Notes: generated from the sequence alone by a model not told the origin. A stretch of 64,000 nt of DNA from Streptomyces sp. CNH099 (GCA_000514715.1 AZWL01000013.1:160322-224321), one strand, 5' to 3'. Shown: positions 53,794 through 62,950, numbered from the stretch's first letter. A program made the numbers and translations.

Positions 53794-55017
53794 TCAGGCA
53801 GTCACCGTGTACCCGGCTTTCCGGAGCGCCGCGAGCACCCGATCACAGTGCTCCCGCCCCTTGGTCTCCAGCTGTAGCTCGACCTCGGCCTCCGTGAGCC
53901 CCAGGCGCGGATCGGTACGCACGTGGCTCACGTCGAGGACGTTAGCGTCCGCCTCTGACAACACCCCCAGCAGCGTCGCGAGCGTCCCCGGCCGGTCCGT
54001 CACGCGCAGCCGCAGCGACAGGTACCGCCCCGCCGCGGCCATGCCGTGGCGCAGGATGCGCTGGACGAGCAGCGGGTCGACGTTCCCGCCGGAGAGCACC
54101 GCCACCACCGGGCCGCCCCCGAAGGAGCCCGGGTCGGCCAGCAGCGCGGCGACCGGGGCCGCCCCGGCCGGCTCGACGACCAGCTTCGCCCGCTCCAGGC
54201 ACAGCAGTACCGCGGCGGACAACTCGTCCTCGGAGACCGTACGCACCTCGTCCACGTGCTCGCCAATGATTTTGAACGGGACGTCGCCCGGCTTGCCGAC
54301 CTGGATGCCGTCCGCCATCGTCCCGAACGACTCCAGCGCCACCGGCCGCCCGGCCGCGAGCGACGGCGGGTACGCGGCCGCGTCCTCCGCCTGCACCCCG
54401 ACGATCCGCACGTCGGGCCGTACCGCCTGCACCGCCGTCGCGATCCCGGCCGCGAGGCCCCCGCCGCCGATCCCCACCACGATCGTCGACACCTCCGGGC
54501 ACTGCTCCAGCACCTCCAGGCCGACCGTGCCCTGCCCCGCCACCACGTCGGGGTGGTCGAAGGGGTGGATGAGAACGGCGCCGGTCGCCGCGGCGTACGC
54601 CTCCGCCGCCTCCAGCGTCTCGTCGACGACGTGGCCGTGCAGCCGTACGTCCGCGCCGTAGTCCAGCGTCGCGGCCACCTTGGGCAGCGGGGCGCCGACC
54701 GGCATGAAGACCGTCGAGCGCACGTCCAGCAGCGACGCCGCCAGGGCCACGCCCTGCGCGTGGTTGCCCGCGCTGGCGGCGACCACGCCGCGGGCGCGCT
54801 GCTCCGCGTCCAGCCCGGCGATGCGCACGTACGCGCCGCGCAGTTTGAACGAACCGGTGCGCTGCAGGTTCTCGCACTTCAGATGGACCGGCTCGGCGAC
54901 CAGCCGGGAGAGGAACCTGCTGCCCTCCAGCGCGGTGACCCGGGAGATGCCGGCGAGCATCCGCTGTGCGTCGCGTACGTCGTCCAGGCTGACGGCACCG
55001 GCCGCGGCTGCGCTCAT
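53794..55017 (-). CDS. ilvA: Threonine ammonia-lyase (deaminase)
   Basis: This 407-residue PLP enzyme converts threonine to 2-oxobutanoate and ammonia. The Schiff-base Lys is in RTGSFKLRGAYVRI; the cofactor loop is IGGGGLAAGI; a C-terminal ACT domain (RLRVTDRPGTLATLLGVL) of about 75 residues indicates the shorter, single-ACT form found in actinobacteria. The ATG at 55017 is used, since an upstream frame extends into non-coding sequence. It diverges from the MarR gene. Confidence 0.92.
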   Translation of the reverse strand: MSAAAAGAVSLDDVRDAQRMLAGISRVTALEGSRFLSRLVAEPVHLKCENLQRTGSFKLRGAYVRIAGLDAEQRARGVVAASAGNHAQGVALAASLLDVRSTVFMPVGAPLPKVAATLDYGADVRLHGHVVDETLEAAEAYAAATGAVLIHPFDHPDVVAGQGTVGLEVLEQCPEVSTIVVGIGGGGLAAGIATAVQAVRPDVRIVGVQAEDAAAYPPSLAAGRPVALESFGTMADGIQVGKPGDVPFKIIGEHVDEVRTVSEDELSAAVLLCLERAKLVVEPAGAAPVAALLADPGSFGGGPVVAVLSGGNVDPLLVQRILRHGMAAAGRYLSLRLRVTDRPGTLATLLGVLSEADANVLDVSHVRTDPRLGLTEAEVELQLETKGREHCDRVLAALRKAGYTVTA

Positions 55018-55190
55018 ATCGACAGTCTCGCACGCTGAGACGACGCGGGTTTTCCACAGGCCGTACGGCACCCGGCCTGGTGCGCGTAATCTGTGGCCCA
55101 GTTCGAATGCGAATGTCCAGCCCCGTCCTACGCACCCTGCCCCACGCACCGATCCGCACAGCACACGTCCTCACGAAGTGAGCACCGTCC

Positions 55191-55724
55191 ATGCCCTCCC
55201 CCCTTTCCCCGACCGACACCCCACCGGTGCCCGACCTGCTCAACGACCTGCAGCACCAGTTGGCCGTCTTCGCCCGCCGCGCCGAGCAGACCCGCCTGGC
55301 CGGCCTCGGCCAGGTGCGCAACTCGATGGACCGCGCCGCGTACCTGCTGCTCAACCGCCTGGAGCAGTACGGCCCCACGGGCGTCAAGGCCCTCGCCGCC
55401 GGCATGGGCATCGACTCCTCCACCGTGACCCGGCAGGTCGCGCCGCTCGTCGACGGCGGGCTGGTCGAACGCGCCACGCACCCGGAGGACGGCCGCGCCG
55501 TCGTGCTGGAGCTGTCGCCGCTCGGCCGGGCGCGGCTGCACGAGGTGCAGCAGTCGCGGCGCGAGCTGGTCGCGCAGCTGACCTCCGACTGGACGGAGGC
55601 GGAACGTGCCACGTTCTGCACGCTGCTCACCCGCTTCAACACCTCGGTCTCCGAGGCCAACACCGGACAGCCGGAGGAGCGGCAGCAGACCCCGCAGGAC
55701 GGGGCGGCCGACGAGGCCGGCTGA
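55191..55724 (+). CDS. MarR-family transcriptional regulator
   Basis: This 177-residue protein has a winged helix (GVKALAAGMGIDSSTVTRQV and the wing VERATHPEDGRAVVLELS) flanked by long dimerisation helices (NSMDRAAYLLLNRLEQYG). The RBS before the ATG at 55191 is weak. It is divergent from threonine deaminase and may regulate it or the exporter; MarR proteins often bind the intergenic region of a divergent gene. TTCGAATGCGAA (55099-55110) there is a weak operator candidate. Confidence 0.9.
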   Translation: MPSPLSPTDTPPVPDLLNDLQHQLAVFARRAEQTRLAGLGQVRNSMDRAAYLLLNRLEQYGPTGVKALAAGMGIDSSTVTRQVAPLVDGGLVERATHPEDGRAVVLELSPLGRARLHEVQQSRRELVAQLTSDWTEAERATFCTLLTRFNTSVSEANTGQPEERQQTPQDGAADEAG

Positions 55725-55857
55725 CAGGGCCGACCGCGAGGGCTGACCGAGGGGCCGGCCGACGGGGGCGGCCGGCGTCAGGCCGGTGCCTCCGGAGTCT
55801 TGACCCCGGCGCGCGGCTGCCGTCCTATTGGACGAGGGCGGTGAAGGGAGCAGCGCG

Positions 55858-56337
55858 GTGCGTCAGCGGCGCTCGGCACAGAAGCGCCGCCGCGCCCTGG
55901 AGTTCGAGGCCTTCTGCGCGGGCGCGGCCGGCCGGCTGCTGCATGTCGCCCACCTGCTCACCGCCGAGCCGCCGGACGACGCCCCGCAGGCCGAACGGCT
56001 GCTGGTCCGGTCCCTGGCCCGTACGTACGCCGGCTGGGACCGGCTGCGCGGCGAGGATCCGTACGAGGCGGCCCGCCAGCACCTCGTCTCCCGCTTCGCG
56101 CAGACCGCCTGGCGCTACCGGCGCGGCTCCGGCGGCCTGCTCGACCGGCTCTCGCCGCAGGAGCGGCTGGTCCTCGTGCTGCGGATGTCCGAGGGCGTCG
56201 CCGAGGAGCAGACCGCCGCCGTGCTCGGGCTGCCGCCCGAGCGGGTCCACCAGATACTGCTGCGCGCCAGCGCCGCCGTGCTGAGCCGGCGCCCGCCGGC
56301 CGCCGGCCGTACCCGGCCGGAGGTGGCGACGCGGTGA
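55858..56337 (+). CDS. Small SigE-type ECF RNA polymerase sigma factor-like protein
   Basis: This 159-residue protein starts at a GTG with GAAGGGAG upstream. Its C-terminal half has a region 4 helix-turn-helix (LSPQERLVLVLRMSEGVAEE and AAVLGLPPERVHQILL), and the N-terminal half is a shortened region 2. An upstream in-frame TTG at 55828 is possible. A TTGACC (-35 type) lies 45-60 bp before. The next gene, for a small membrane protein, overlaps by 4 bp, as expected for an ECF/anti-sigma pair. Confidence 0.7.
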   Translation: MRQRRSAQKRRRALEFEAFCAGAAGRLLHVAHLLTAEPPDDAPQAERLLVRSLARTYAGWDRLRGEDPYEAARQHLVSRFAQTAWRYRRGSGGLLDRLSPQERLVLVLRMSEGVAEEQTAAVLGLPPERVHQILLRASAAVLSRRPPAAGRTRPEVATR

Positions 56338-56588
56338 TCTCGATCAACGCCCGCAAGGAGCAGGCCGTACGCGACCTCCTCGACGGCCCGCCCCCGACCG
56401 TGCCGCCGCAGCTCGCGCGGCTGGCCGCCGACCGCGGCCGGCGGCTGCTGCGCCGCCGGCTGCTGCTGCGCGGCGGGGTGTGGCTGCTGCTCGTCGCGGC
56501 GCTGGTGGCGCTGACGGTGTGGGCGGTGGTGAGCGGCACGTGGGTGGACGACCCGGCGGAGACGACGCCGGACTTCGAGGGCTGGTGA
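56334..56588 (+). CDS. Small membrane protein, possible anti-sigma partner
   Basis: This 84-residue protein has an N-terminal cytoplasmic segment of about 45 residues and one membrane helix (GGVWLLLVAALVALTVWAVV), followed by a short acidic tail. It overlaps the sigma-like gene by GTGA and is thus coupled. A role as an anti-sigma factor is inferred from layout only; no zinc-binding anti-sigma (HxxxCxxC) motif is present. Confidence 0.6.
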   Translation: MISINARKEQAVRDLLDGPPPTVPPQLARLAADRGRRLLRRRLLLRGGVWLLLVAALVALTVWAVVSGTWVDDPAETTPDFEGW

Positions 56589-56670
56589 GGCCCCAGGCAC
56601 CCCCGGTGGGGCCATAGCTCCGCGGGGACCGTAGGCCCGCCGGGGCCGTCGGAACCGGCCGGCGGGCCCG

Positions 56671-57816
56671 TCAGCCGCCGAGCGCCTGCGTGAGGTCCGC
56701 CAGCAGGTCGTCCACCGACTCGATCCCGACCGACAGCCGCACCAGGTCGTCCGGCACCTCCAGCGGCGACCCGGCCGCCGAGGCGTGCGTCATCCGCCCC
56801 GGGTGCTCGATCAGCGACTCGACGCCGCCCAGCGACTCCCCCAGGATGAACAGCCGCGCCCGGTTGCAGACCTCGACCGCCGCCTCCTCGCCGCCCTCGA
56901 CCCGGAACGACACCATGCCGCCGAAGTCGCGCATCTGCTTCGCGGCCGTCTCGTGCCCGGGGTGCTCTTCGAGGCCCGGGTAGTAGACGTGCGTCACGCG
57001 CGCGTGCCGGTCCAGCATGTGCGCGACGCGCGCCGCGTTGGCGCTGTGCCGGTCCATCCGTACGGCCAGCGTCTTGATGCCGCGCAGCACCAGCCAGGCG
57101 TCGAACGGGCCGGCCACCGCGCCCATCGCGTTCTGGTGGAACGCCAGCCGCTCGCCCAGCTCGCGGTCGGCCACGACGAGCGCGCCGCCGACGACGTCCG
57201 AGTGCCCGCCCATGTACTTCGTCGTGGAGTGCACGACGACGTCCGCGCCGAGGGCCAGGGGCTGCTGCAGGTAGGGGCTGGCGAAGGTGTTGTCGACGAC
57301 GAGCAGCGCGCCGGCCTCGTGCGCGACGGCGGCGGAGGCGGCGATGTCGGTGATGCCGAGCAGCGGGTTGCTGGGCGTCTCGACCCACACCGCCTTCGTA
57401 CGGTCGGTCAGCGCGGCCCGTACCGCCGCCGGGTCCGCGGTGTGCGCGACCGAGAACTCCACCCCCCAACGCGCCGCGACCTGCGCGAACAGCCGGAAGG
57501 AGCCGCCGTACGCGTCGTCCGGGATGACCACGTGGTCACCGGGGACGAGCACGGTGCGCAGCAGGCAGTCCTCGGCGGCCAGCCCGGAGGCGAACGCGAG
57601 GCCGCGGGCCCCGCCCTCCAGCGCGGCGAGGTTCTGCTCCAGGGCGGTGCGGGTGGGGTTCGCGGAACGGCTGTACTCGTAGCCTCCGCGCAGGCCTCCC
57701 ACGCCGTCCTGCTTGTACGTGGACACCTGGTGGATCGGCGGTACGACCGCGCCCGTCGCCGGGTCGGGCTCCTGGCCCGCGTGGATGGCGACGGTCTCGA
57801 AGCTGGGCTCGCTCAT
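56671..57816 (-). CDS. metB: Cystathionine gamma-synthase/lyase
   Basis: This 381-residue PLP enzyme of the Cys/Met metabolism family makes cystathionine from an activated homoserine and cysteine. The PLP Lys is in HSTTKYMGGHSDVVGG, and the start FETVAIHAGQEPDPATGAVV and YEYSRSANPTRTALE fit the family. Whether it acts as synthase or lyase cannot be decided from the sequence. The ATG at 57816 is used. It faces the small sigma unit tail to tail. Confidence 0.9.
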   Translation of the reverse strand: MSEPSFETVAIHAGQEPDPATGAVVPPIHQVSTYKQDGVGGLRGGYEYSRSANPTRTALEQNLAALEGGARGLAFASGLAAEDCLLRTVLVPGDHVVIPDDAYGGSFRLFAQVAARWGVEFSVAHTADPAAVRAALTDRTKAVWVETPSNPLLGITDIAASAAVAHEAGALLVVDNTFASPYLQQPLALGADVVVHSTTKYMGGHSDVVGGALVVADRELGERLAFHQNAMGAVAGPFDAWLVLRGIKTLAVRMDRHSANAARVAHMLDRHARVTHVYYPGLEEHPGHETAAKQMRDFGGMVSFRVEGGEEAAVEVCNRARLFILGESLGGVESLIEHPGRMTHASAAGSPLEVPDDLVRLSVGIESVDDLLADLTQALGG

Positions 57817-57938
57817 GCGGCCCGAGGATAAGCCCTGGAGGGGGGCCGCTGCGCGCTGCCGTCTGGTTTGCTGGAGGGGAGGAACCCGTACGTGCAGCCG
57901 CCCGGACCGCACCTCCCGTGAGAAGCCAGGACATATCA

Positions 57939-59030
57939 ATGGAACTGTTGTTCGCACTCCTCGTCATCGCCCTGATCGCCTGGGTGGCCGTGCCGATGCT
58001 GCGGCGGGCCCGGGGCGGCCGGGAGGTGGTGCAGACGGACGCCAGGGCCGTCGACCCGGCCGGCGGTTACGGCTTCGTGCCCGTGGACGAGCTGGACGTC
58101 CGCCTCCCCGGCCCCGACCCGCAGCTCGCCGAGGTCCTGCAGGAGCTGGCGCAGGACGGGGACTGGGAGGCCGCCTCCCGGCTGCTCGCGCTCACCGACG
58201 ACGACTGGGAGCTGCGCTGGCAGCGCGTGCAGACCCTGGCCGGCGCCGCGGCCTTCGAGCTGGCGCAGGCCCCGGGCGAGGGCGGCGCGTGGCTGCGGTC
58301 GTGGCGGGCGGAGCGGCCGAAGGACGCGGGCGGGGCCGAGGTGCACGCGGAGTTCCTGGTCCGGCAGGCGTGGCTGGCCGGGTCGGCGGCCGAGGAGTTC
58401 CCGGTGATCCTGGAGGAGGCGAAGAAGGTCTGCGCGGAGGCCGCGGTGCTCGCGCCGGGCGGCCCCATGCCGTACATCATCGAGCTGGCCGTCGCCCGCG
58501 GCGCCCACTACCGCGAGGCGGACTTCGAGGAGCTGTGGCACACGGTCGAGCAGCGCGCCGGCGACCACATGGGCGCGCATCTCGCGGCGCTGCAGTACGC
58601 GTGCGAGAAGTGGCACGGCTCGCGGGAGGCGGCGTACGACTTCGCGCAGCGCGCGGCCGGCTCGGCGGGGCCGGGGACGCTGCTGCCGGCGCTGCCGCTG
58701 TTCGCGGTCTGGGAGCACCTGCCGGAGGCGAACCTGGTGCGCGGGCTGTACGAGGGCGAGGTCGTCCGGGAGGCGATCGAGGGCGCGCAGTACGCGGTCC
58801 ACCACGCCGCGGCGGACCACCCGATGCTGCCGCACGTCCGGCACCTGCTGGCGTGCTTCCTGGTGCGGGCGGAGCGGTACGAGGAGGCGCTGGAGCAGAT
58901 CCGCCACGTGGACGGGTACGTGGGCGCGCTCCCGTGGTCGCTGAGCGAGCAGCCGGCGGCGGAGTACGCCGCGTACCGGGCGCTGGCGGTGGCGGGATAC
59001 GAGGGCGGCCGGGGCGCGGCGCTGAAGTGA
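57939..59030 (+). CDS. Conserved protein with N-terminal helix and TPR-like region
   Basis: This 363-residue protein begins with one membrane helix (MELLFALLVIALIAWVAVPM) followed by an alpha-helical repeat region (LQELAQDGDWEAASRLLALT, AAFELAQAPGEGGAWL, HYREADFEELWHTVEQRAG). The architecture resembles the DUF4034 type. The ATG at 57939 has AGGA upstream; a GTG at 57918 is an alternative. No catalytic motif. It lies between cystathionine gamma-synthase (divergent) and msrA. Confidence 0.75.
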   Translation: MELLFALLVIALIAWVAVPMLRRARGGREVVQTDARAVDPAGGYGFVPVDELDVRLPGPDPQLAEVLQELAQDGDWEAASRLLALTDDDWELRWQRVQTLAGAAAFELAQAPGEGGAWLRSWRAERPKDAGGAEVHAEFLVRQAWLAGSAAEEFPVILEEAKKVCAEAAVLAPGGPMPYIIELAVARGAHYREADFEELWHTVEQRAGDHMGAHLAALQYACEKWHGSREAAYDFAQRAAGSAGPGTLLPALPLFAVWEHLPEANLVRGLYEGEVVREAIEGAQYAVHHAAADHPMLPHVRHLLACFLVRAERYEEALEQIRHVDGYVGALPWSLSEQPAAEYAAYRALAVAGYEGGRGAALK

Positions 59031-59120
59031 CGGCGGGAATGTCGGAGCGGCGCGGTACGTTTCGGGAGTGGGCCGGGAGTGCGTGAGGCGCGAGCGTCGT
59101 CAGCGGAGGAGGCCGGAGAG

Positions 59121-59819
59121 ATGTTCCTGAACCGCCACAAGAACCAGCTCGTCACGAAGGACGAGGCGATCCCCGGCCGCCCCGAGCCCGCCTTCTCCGT
59201 CCCCGAGCGCCACACGGTGCTGGGCAACCCCCTGGCGGGCCCGTACCCGGAGGGACTGGAGGTCGCGGACTTCGCGCTGGGCTGCTTCTGGGGCGCGGAG
59301 CGCCGCTTCTGGCAGACGCCGGGCGTGTGGACGACGCTCGTCGGCTACCAGGGCGGGCACACGGCCCACCCGACGTACGAGGAGGTCTGCACGGGCCAGA
59401 CGGCCCACACGGAGGCCGTCCGCGTGGTGTACGACCCGGCGGTCGTGTCGTACGAGGAACTGCTCAAGCTCTTCTGGGAGTCCCACGACCCCACCCAGGG
59501 CTTCCGCCAGGGCAACGACATCGGCACCCAGTACCGCTCGGCGATCTACACCCACACCCCCGCCCAGACCACCGCGGCCACCACCTCCCGCGCCGCGTAC
59601 CAGCAGGTCCTGAGGGCCTCGGGCTACGGCGACATCACCACGGAGATAGCCCCGTCGGCCAACCGCCCCTTCTACCCGGCGGAGGGCTACCACCAGCAGT
59701 ACCTGTCGGACGCGAAGAACCCCAACGGCTACTGCGGCACCGGCGGCACGGGCGTCAAGCTAAGTGACCAGTCGAAGGGCGGCTCCTGCCCCACAGGCAT
59801 CGCCCCGGCCGACAGCTAG
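59121..59819 (+). CDS. msrA: Peptide-methionine (S)-S-oxide reductase MsrA
   Basis: This 232-residue enzyme repairs methionine-S-sulfoxide in proteins. The active site is FALGCFWGAERRF, followed by TTLVGYQGGHTAHPTYEEVC and NDIGTQYRSAIYTHT. The length is slightly greater than the E. coli enzyme because of an N-terminal stretch (HKNQLVTKDEAIPGR). GGAGG lies 9 nt before the ATG. Confidence 0.94.
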   Translation: MFLNRHKNQLVTKDEAIPGRPEPAFSVPERHTVLGNPLAGPYPEGLEVADFALGCFWGAERRFWQTPGVWTTLVGYQGGHTAHPTYEEVCTGQTAHTEAVRVVYDPAVVSYEELLKLFWESHDPTQGFRQGNDIGTQYRSAIYTHTPAQTTAATTSRAAYQQVLRASGYGDITTEIAPSANRPFYPAEGYHQQYLSDAKNPNGYCGTGGTGVKLSDQSKGGSCPTGIAPADS

Positions 59820-59896
59820 TAAAGAATCTTGCCCGTGACCGACGATCGGGCCGTTCCCGGCGCCGTATCCACGTGAGGGCGCGAACCGGTGATGAG

Positions 59897-60493
59897 TCAG
59901 TCGACCCACCGCCGCCAATAACCGAACCTGGCGTCCCACCAGATGGTCACCTCTCTACCGTCCGGGTCAGGGGTTGCGAGGTACTCCAGATCAGCACTCG
60001 CGAGCGCCTCGATCGCAGCATCAGGTAGCCCCGGGGGCACCTTGAACGTGATACGGGCCCCATGCTCGACGATCACGTGAGGAGCGCCGCTCATCGATGC
60101 ATCAGGCCGTTGACCCGCAAGCCTGTGGACGAGGTTACGAGCAGCTTCGTACGCACCGTTGCCCGCCCGGCTGGCAATAGCCTGGAGGAACGGCAGCAGG
60201 GTCGCGGTCGCGACGACCGGGGCGACCCAGTCGGGAATGCCCTGATCACCCTCACCCGGAGCACTCGGAGGCTCGGAGGCACCTTCGTCCGTAGGCACCT
60301 CGGAAGGCGCCGAGCCACCCCCGGCGTCGTCTAACAAAGATTCGGGAAGCGTGCTGTCTCCTCCCCCTCCGCCTCCCCCTCCGCCTCCCGCTCCGTCACC
60401 GCCTCCGTCTCCTCCGTCTCCTCCGTCTCCTCCGCCGCCTCCGCCGCCTCCGCCGTCAAAGTCGCCGGCATTATCGAAGCCAGCATCTATCAT
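59897..60493 (-). CDS. Unknown protein with poly-Gly N-terminus
   Basis: This 198-residue protein begins with about 45 residues of Gly and Asp in runs, then a spacer rich in Ser/Pro/Glu, a possible hydrophobic segment (DWVAPVVATATLLPFLQAIA) and a C-terminal domain (ITFKVPPGLPDAAIEALAS, WWDARFGYWRRW). It is not recognised. The C-terminus looks like a real domain with Trp/Arg motifs. Flanking DNA (60494-60714) has lower GC and no gene. The poly-Gly tract is DNA-repeat based, so its length may vary between strains. Confidence 0.65.
   Translation of the reverse strand: MIDAGFDNAGDFDGGGGGGGGGDGGDGGDGGGDGAGGGGGGGGGGDSTLPESLLDDAGGGSAPSEVPTDEGASEPPSAPGEGDQGIPDWVAPVVATATLLPFLQAIASRAGNGAYEAARNLVHRLAGQRPDASMSGAPHVIVEHGARITFKVPPGLPDAAIEALASADLEYLATPDPDGREVTIWWDARFGYWRRWVD
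60357..60456. repeat. Trinucleotide-rich CTCC/GCC tract encoding poly-Gly
   Basis: Repeated CTCC, CCG and CTC triplets over about 100 bp encode the Gly/Asp run of the 59897-60493 protein on the minus strand. Slippage-prone. Confidence 0.8.
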
Positions 60494-60714
60494 CTCGAAA
60501 AACCCTTCGTCAGTCCGCTATGCCGACCTACCCGTGTCGGATGAGGTGGGGGCGAGGAAGGATAGCCTTCACTGCCTGTATGATTGATTTACTCTCTCAT
60601 GCGCTTCCCCCTGTCAACATCGATTTCGATGTTTGCGAACCCTATCCAGACTTTGAAAATCGCCGCTCCGGAATATGCCGCTGTCCTGCCACCGCCGGAG
60701 CAATCGCGCCCCGC

Positions 60715-62067
60715 TCAAAACGGGAGTTCTGGTGCAGACTTCCCGCGAGTGATGGCTAGAATCCTTTCATGGAAGTCGCGAGTTGCCAATTCGCGCGGGT
60801 AGCGGGAGCGAAGTTCGCTGTCCAGTTCGTTGGCGATTAAAAGCAGCGACGGGAGGGATTTCCGGTCTGCTTCGAGGGCCGCGTTTCCCATCCCTACTGC
60901 TTCCTCTACGTCGCCGGTTCGGGCGGCCGCGACTCCGAGGGTGAGCCGGGCCTCTGCTGCTCTCATGGGGGAGATCTCTGTTCCGTCGGGGCCGGTGCTG
61001 ATGCGAATGACGGAGCGGGCATGTCCGGCGGCCTTTTCGTCGTCGCCTAGGAGACGGTAGGCGTCCATCTCGTAGAAGTCCCACTTATCCGGGTCGATGA
61101 TGAAGTGATGCTCAGGGTGATCCGGGCGCGGCAATCGGTCAAGTCTGGCGCGACCGGCGTCGAGGGAGTCACGCACTAGGCGGTCGTCTCCCATGCGGGC
61201 CGCCGCGCGGGCCTTATGCGCGTAGAGCTGCACACCGACAGAATGTGCCTGGTCGGCTACGTGACCTGCTTCGACCGCGTCGAGCATGCCTTGCCAACGG
61301 CGCTGAGTAAGTGCAAACCAGGCTTCGATCTCCCATGCCCATGCCTTGATCTCGCCGTGACCGGCTTCGTCTCCAATTCGGAGAGCTGCGGCCTTGCTGA
61401 GGTTAGCGGCCTCCAGTTGGCCGCGGTCGTGCTGGACGCAAGCGTTGAGCAGGAAAAGCCAGCCCGTATGGACGAGTAGTTCTCGATGCTGGCGCAGTGT
61501 CATCCGGCCTTCGAGCTGCTTAGTGACGTACTGCAAGCCGCTTCTCGTGCGCTTGTGCAGGTAGTCCGCATCGGCGTACGGGTACGCGCGGGCAAGCTGG
61601 TCAATGCCCTGCTCGATCGACTCCAGTGCGGCGCTGTTGATGCTGGACATCTCTGTACGGCGAAGCAACTCGGCGATGTCCCATAGACCGGCCCCGCCCT
61701 GGGCAAGTAGAGCGCTCGGATCCTCCGACGGCGTCGGGGTAGATCTGCGCTCCAGTTCCCACGGACGCGGAGTCAGTCCGGCGAGATGACCGGGGATCCG
61801 CAGACCATCCACCACTTCGAGAATCTTGCTGAACTGAGTGACCCGTGGCCTCGTGCCCTTGCCCTGCGTCTCGGGACGGGCCATCTTCCCAATGTGCTCA
61901 CGCTTGTAGCCGGTGGCCTCGGCGATCTTCGCGTAGCTGACGTGCCCGTGTAGCCGGGCAAGTCTGAAGACCTCGCCAAAGTCATGGTTGGCGATTGCCG
62001 ACCGCACGTCTGCCCGTTCCAGCACGTGCGGCGGGAGAGCTGCCGGTGTCGGTGCAGCCTCGGTCAT
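60715..62067 (-). CDS. XRE-type regulator with TPR-like region and a TTA codon
   Basis: This 450-residue protein has a helix-turn-helix (SYAKIAEATGYKREHIGKMA at about 42-62) and a C-terminal helical repeat region (AWEIEAWFALTQRRW, VQLYAHKARAAARMGDDRLV). The layout is that of the large Streptomyces XRE regulators that act with a HATPase partner, here the divergent gene at 62261. Leu410 is encoded by TTA (60838-60840), so bldA control is expected. The ATG has GGGGAAGT upstream. Overlapping palindromes lie in the divergent gap. Confidence 0.85.
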   Translation of the reverse strand: MTEAAPTPAALPPHVLERADVRSAIANHDFGEVFRLARLHGHVSYAKIAEATGYKREHIGKMARPETQGKGTRPRVTQFSKILEVVDGLRIPGHLAGLTPRPWELERRSTPTPSEDPSALLAQGGAGLWDIAELLRRTEMSSINSAALESIEQGIDQLARAYPYADADYLHKRTRSGLQYVTKQLEGRMTLRQHRELLVHTGWLFLLNACVQHDRGQLEAANLSKAAALRIGDEAGHGEIKAWAWEIEAWFALTQRRWQGMLDAVEAGHVADQAHSVGVQLYAHKARAAARMGDDRLVRDSLDAGRARLDRLPRPDHPEHHFIIDPDKWDFYEMDAYRLLGDDEKAAGHARSVIRISTGPDGTEISPMRAAEARLTLGVAAARTGDVEEAVGMGNAALEADRKSLPSLLLIANELDSELRSRYPRELATRDFHERILAITRGKSAPELPF

Positions 62068-62145
62068 CTCACTTCCCCATCGTGATTGACCTGCCCTGTG
62101 CGTCTCGTCGCTCGTCCGCTTCCGGTCTCCGAGTGTACCCACGAG

Positions 62146-62163
62146 GGGGATCCCCAAGTGGGG
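62146..62163. promoter_or_regulatory. Overlapping palindromes between the XRE and HATPase genes
   Basis: GGGGATCCCC (62146-62155) and CCCCAAGTGGGG (62152-62163, with a 4-nt spacer) overlap in the divergent gap, 79 bp from the XRE start and 98 bp from the HATPase start. They are candidates for operators of the XRE protein. Confidence 0.55.
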
Positions 62164-62260
62164 GGAGCGACAGCAGGCGATGGACGTGCATCCTCGCTCC
62201 AACCTGCCGGAAGCCGTTCCCGGCAGGGGCCCCAGTAGAGGGCTACCGGGAGGGTGCGAG

Positions 62261-62815
62261 ATGGATCTACGCGAGGGTAAACGAGTCACCACCGCTCCGG
62301 CGGTGACCCTGTCCCGCCCCGGCAAGGGAGTGCAGACAGTTGAGTACTACCGCTCCCTGCTGCTCTTCGCGGAAGCGCCTGACTGCCTCCGCGCGGCTCG
62401 GAACCTGGTGCGGTCCACGCTGACGGACTGGGGTCTGGCTGATCTTGTCGATGACGTGCAACTGGTCGTTTCCGAACTCGTCGGGAACGTCGTACATCAC
62501 GCCGTCCCCGATGAGCGCCGTTCATCGCCCGGGGCCCATCGCAGCCTCGACGTAGTACTGAAGAGATGGCCGGAGTGGCTGTTCGTCGGTGTGTCAGACG
62601 AAGATTCCAGCCCGCCTACCTGCCCGGCGGGCGAGGCGTTCTCGCCCGACCTCGTCGACGGCATCGCCGAGGCTCTGGTGCCGAACCACGGGCGTGGTCT
62701 CCTCATCGTCCAGACCCTGTCTGACGGGCTCTGGTGGGTGCCGCAAGAGGAAGGCGGCAAGACGGTCTATTGCCGCTTCGATCTTGAGGGCGAACTTCGT
62801 AAGTGGCCGCCGTAG
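62261..62815 (+). CDS. HATPase-domain protein (anti-sigma/RsbW-like)
   Basis: This 184-residue protein has the GHKL ATPase fold: N-box LVVSELVGNVVHHAV, G1-box region WLFVGVSDEDSSPPTCP and G2-box NHGRGLLIVQTLSDGLWWV. Streptomyces has many such stand-alone HATPases, divergent from XRE regulators. They may act as anti-sigma-like factors. The ATG has GGGAGG upstream. Confidence 0.88.
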   Translation: MDLREGKRVTTAPAVTLSRPGKGVQTVEYYRSLLLFAEAPDCLRAARNLVRSTLTDWGLADLVDDVQLVVSELVGNVVHHAVPDERRSSPGAHRSLDVVLKRWPEWLFVGVSDEDSSPPTCPAGEAFSPDLVDGIAEALVPNHGRGLLIVQTLSDGLWWVPQEEGGKTVYCRFDLEGELRKWPP

Positions 62816-62899
62816 CAGGTTCCTGGCCGTCCTTCGCGCTCCGTTCACCGGGCGCGTAGCGGCTCGGGCCGGAGTGGGTCGACCTCCGGCAGGAGGGCC

Positions 62900-62950
62900 G
62901 TGACTTCCTGGCGATCACTGGGCTCCCCATCCCCAGCGCCAGGAGGTCAC
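62900..62950 (+). terminator. Long hairpin after the HATPase gene
   Basis: GTGACTTCCTGGCG and CGCCAGGAGGTCAC pair along 14 bp with one G-T pair and a 23-nt loop, 84 bp beyond the stop. It may end the HATPase transcript. Positions 62816-63132 otherwise show no gene I can support. Confidence 0.5.

Noticed and set aside
59820..59896. Possible tRNA/att site after msrA marking an integrated element
   Set aside because: No cloverleaf or CCA-like end was found, and there is no integrase in the window. The accessory look of the last 4 kb is not enough to call an element.
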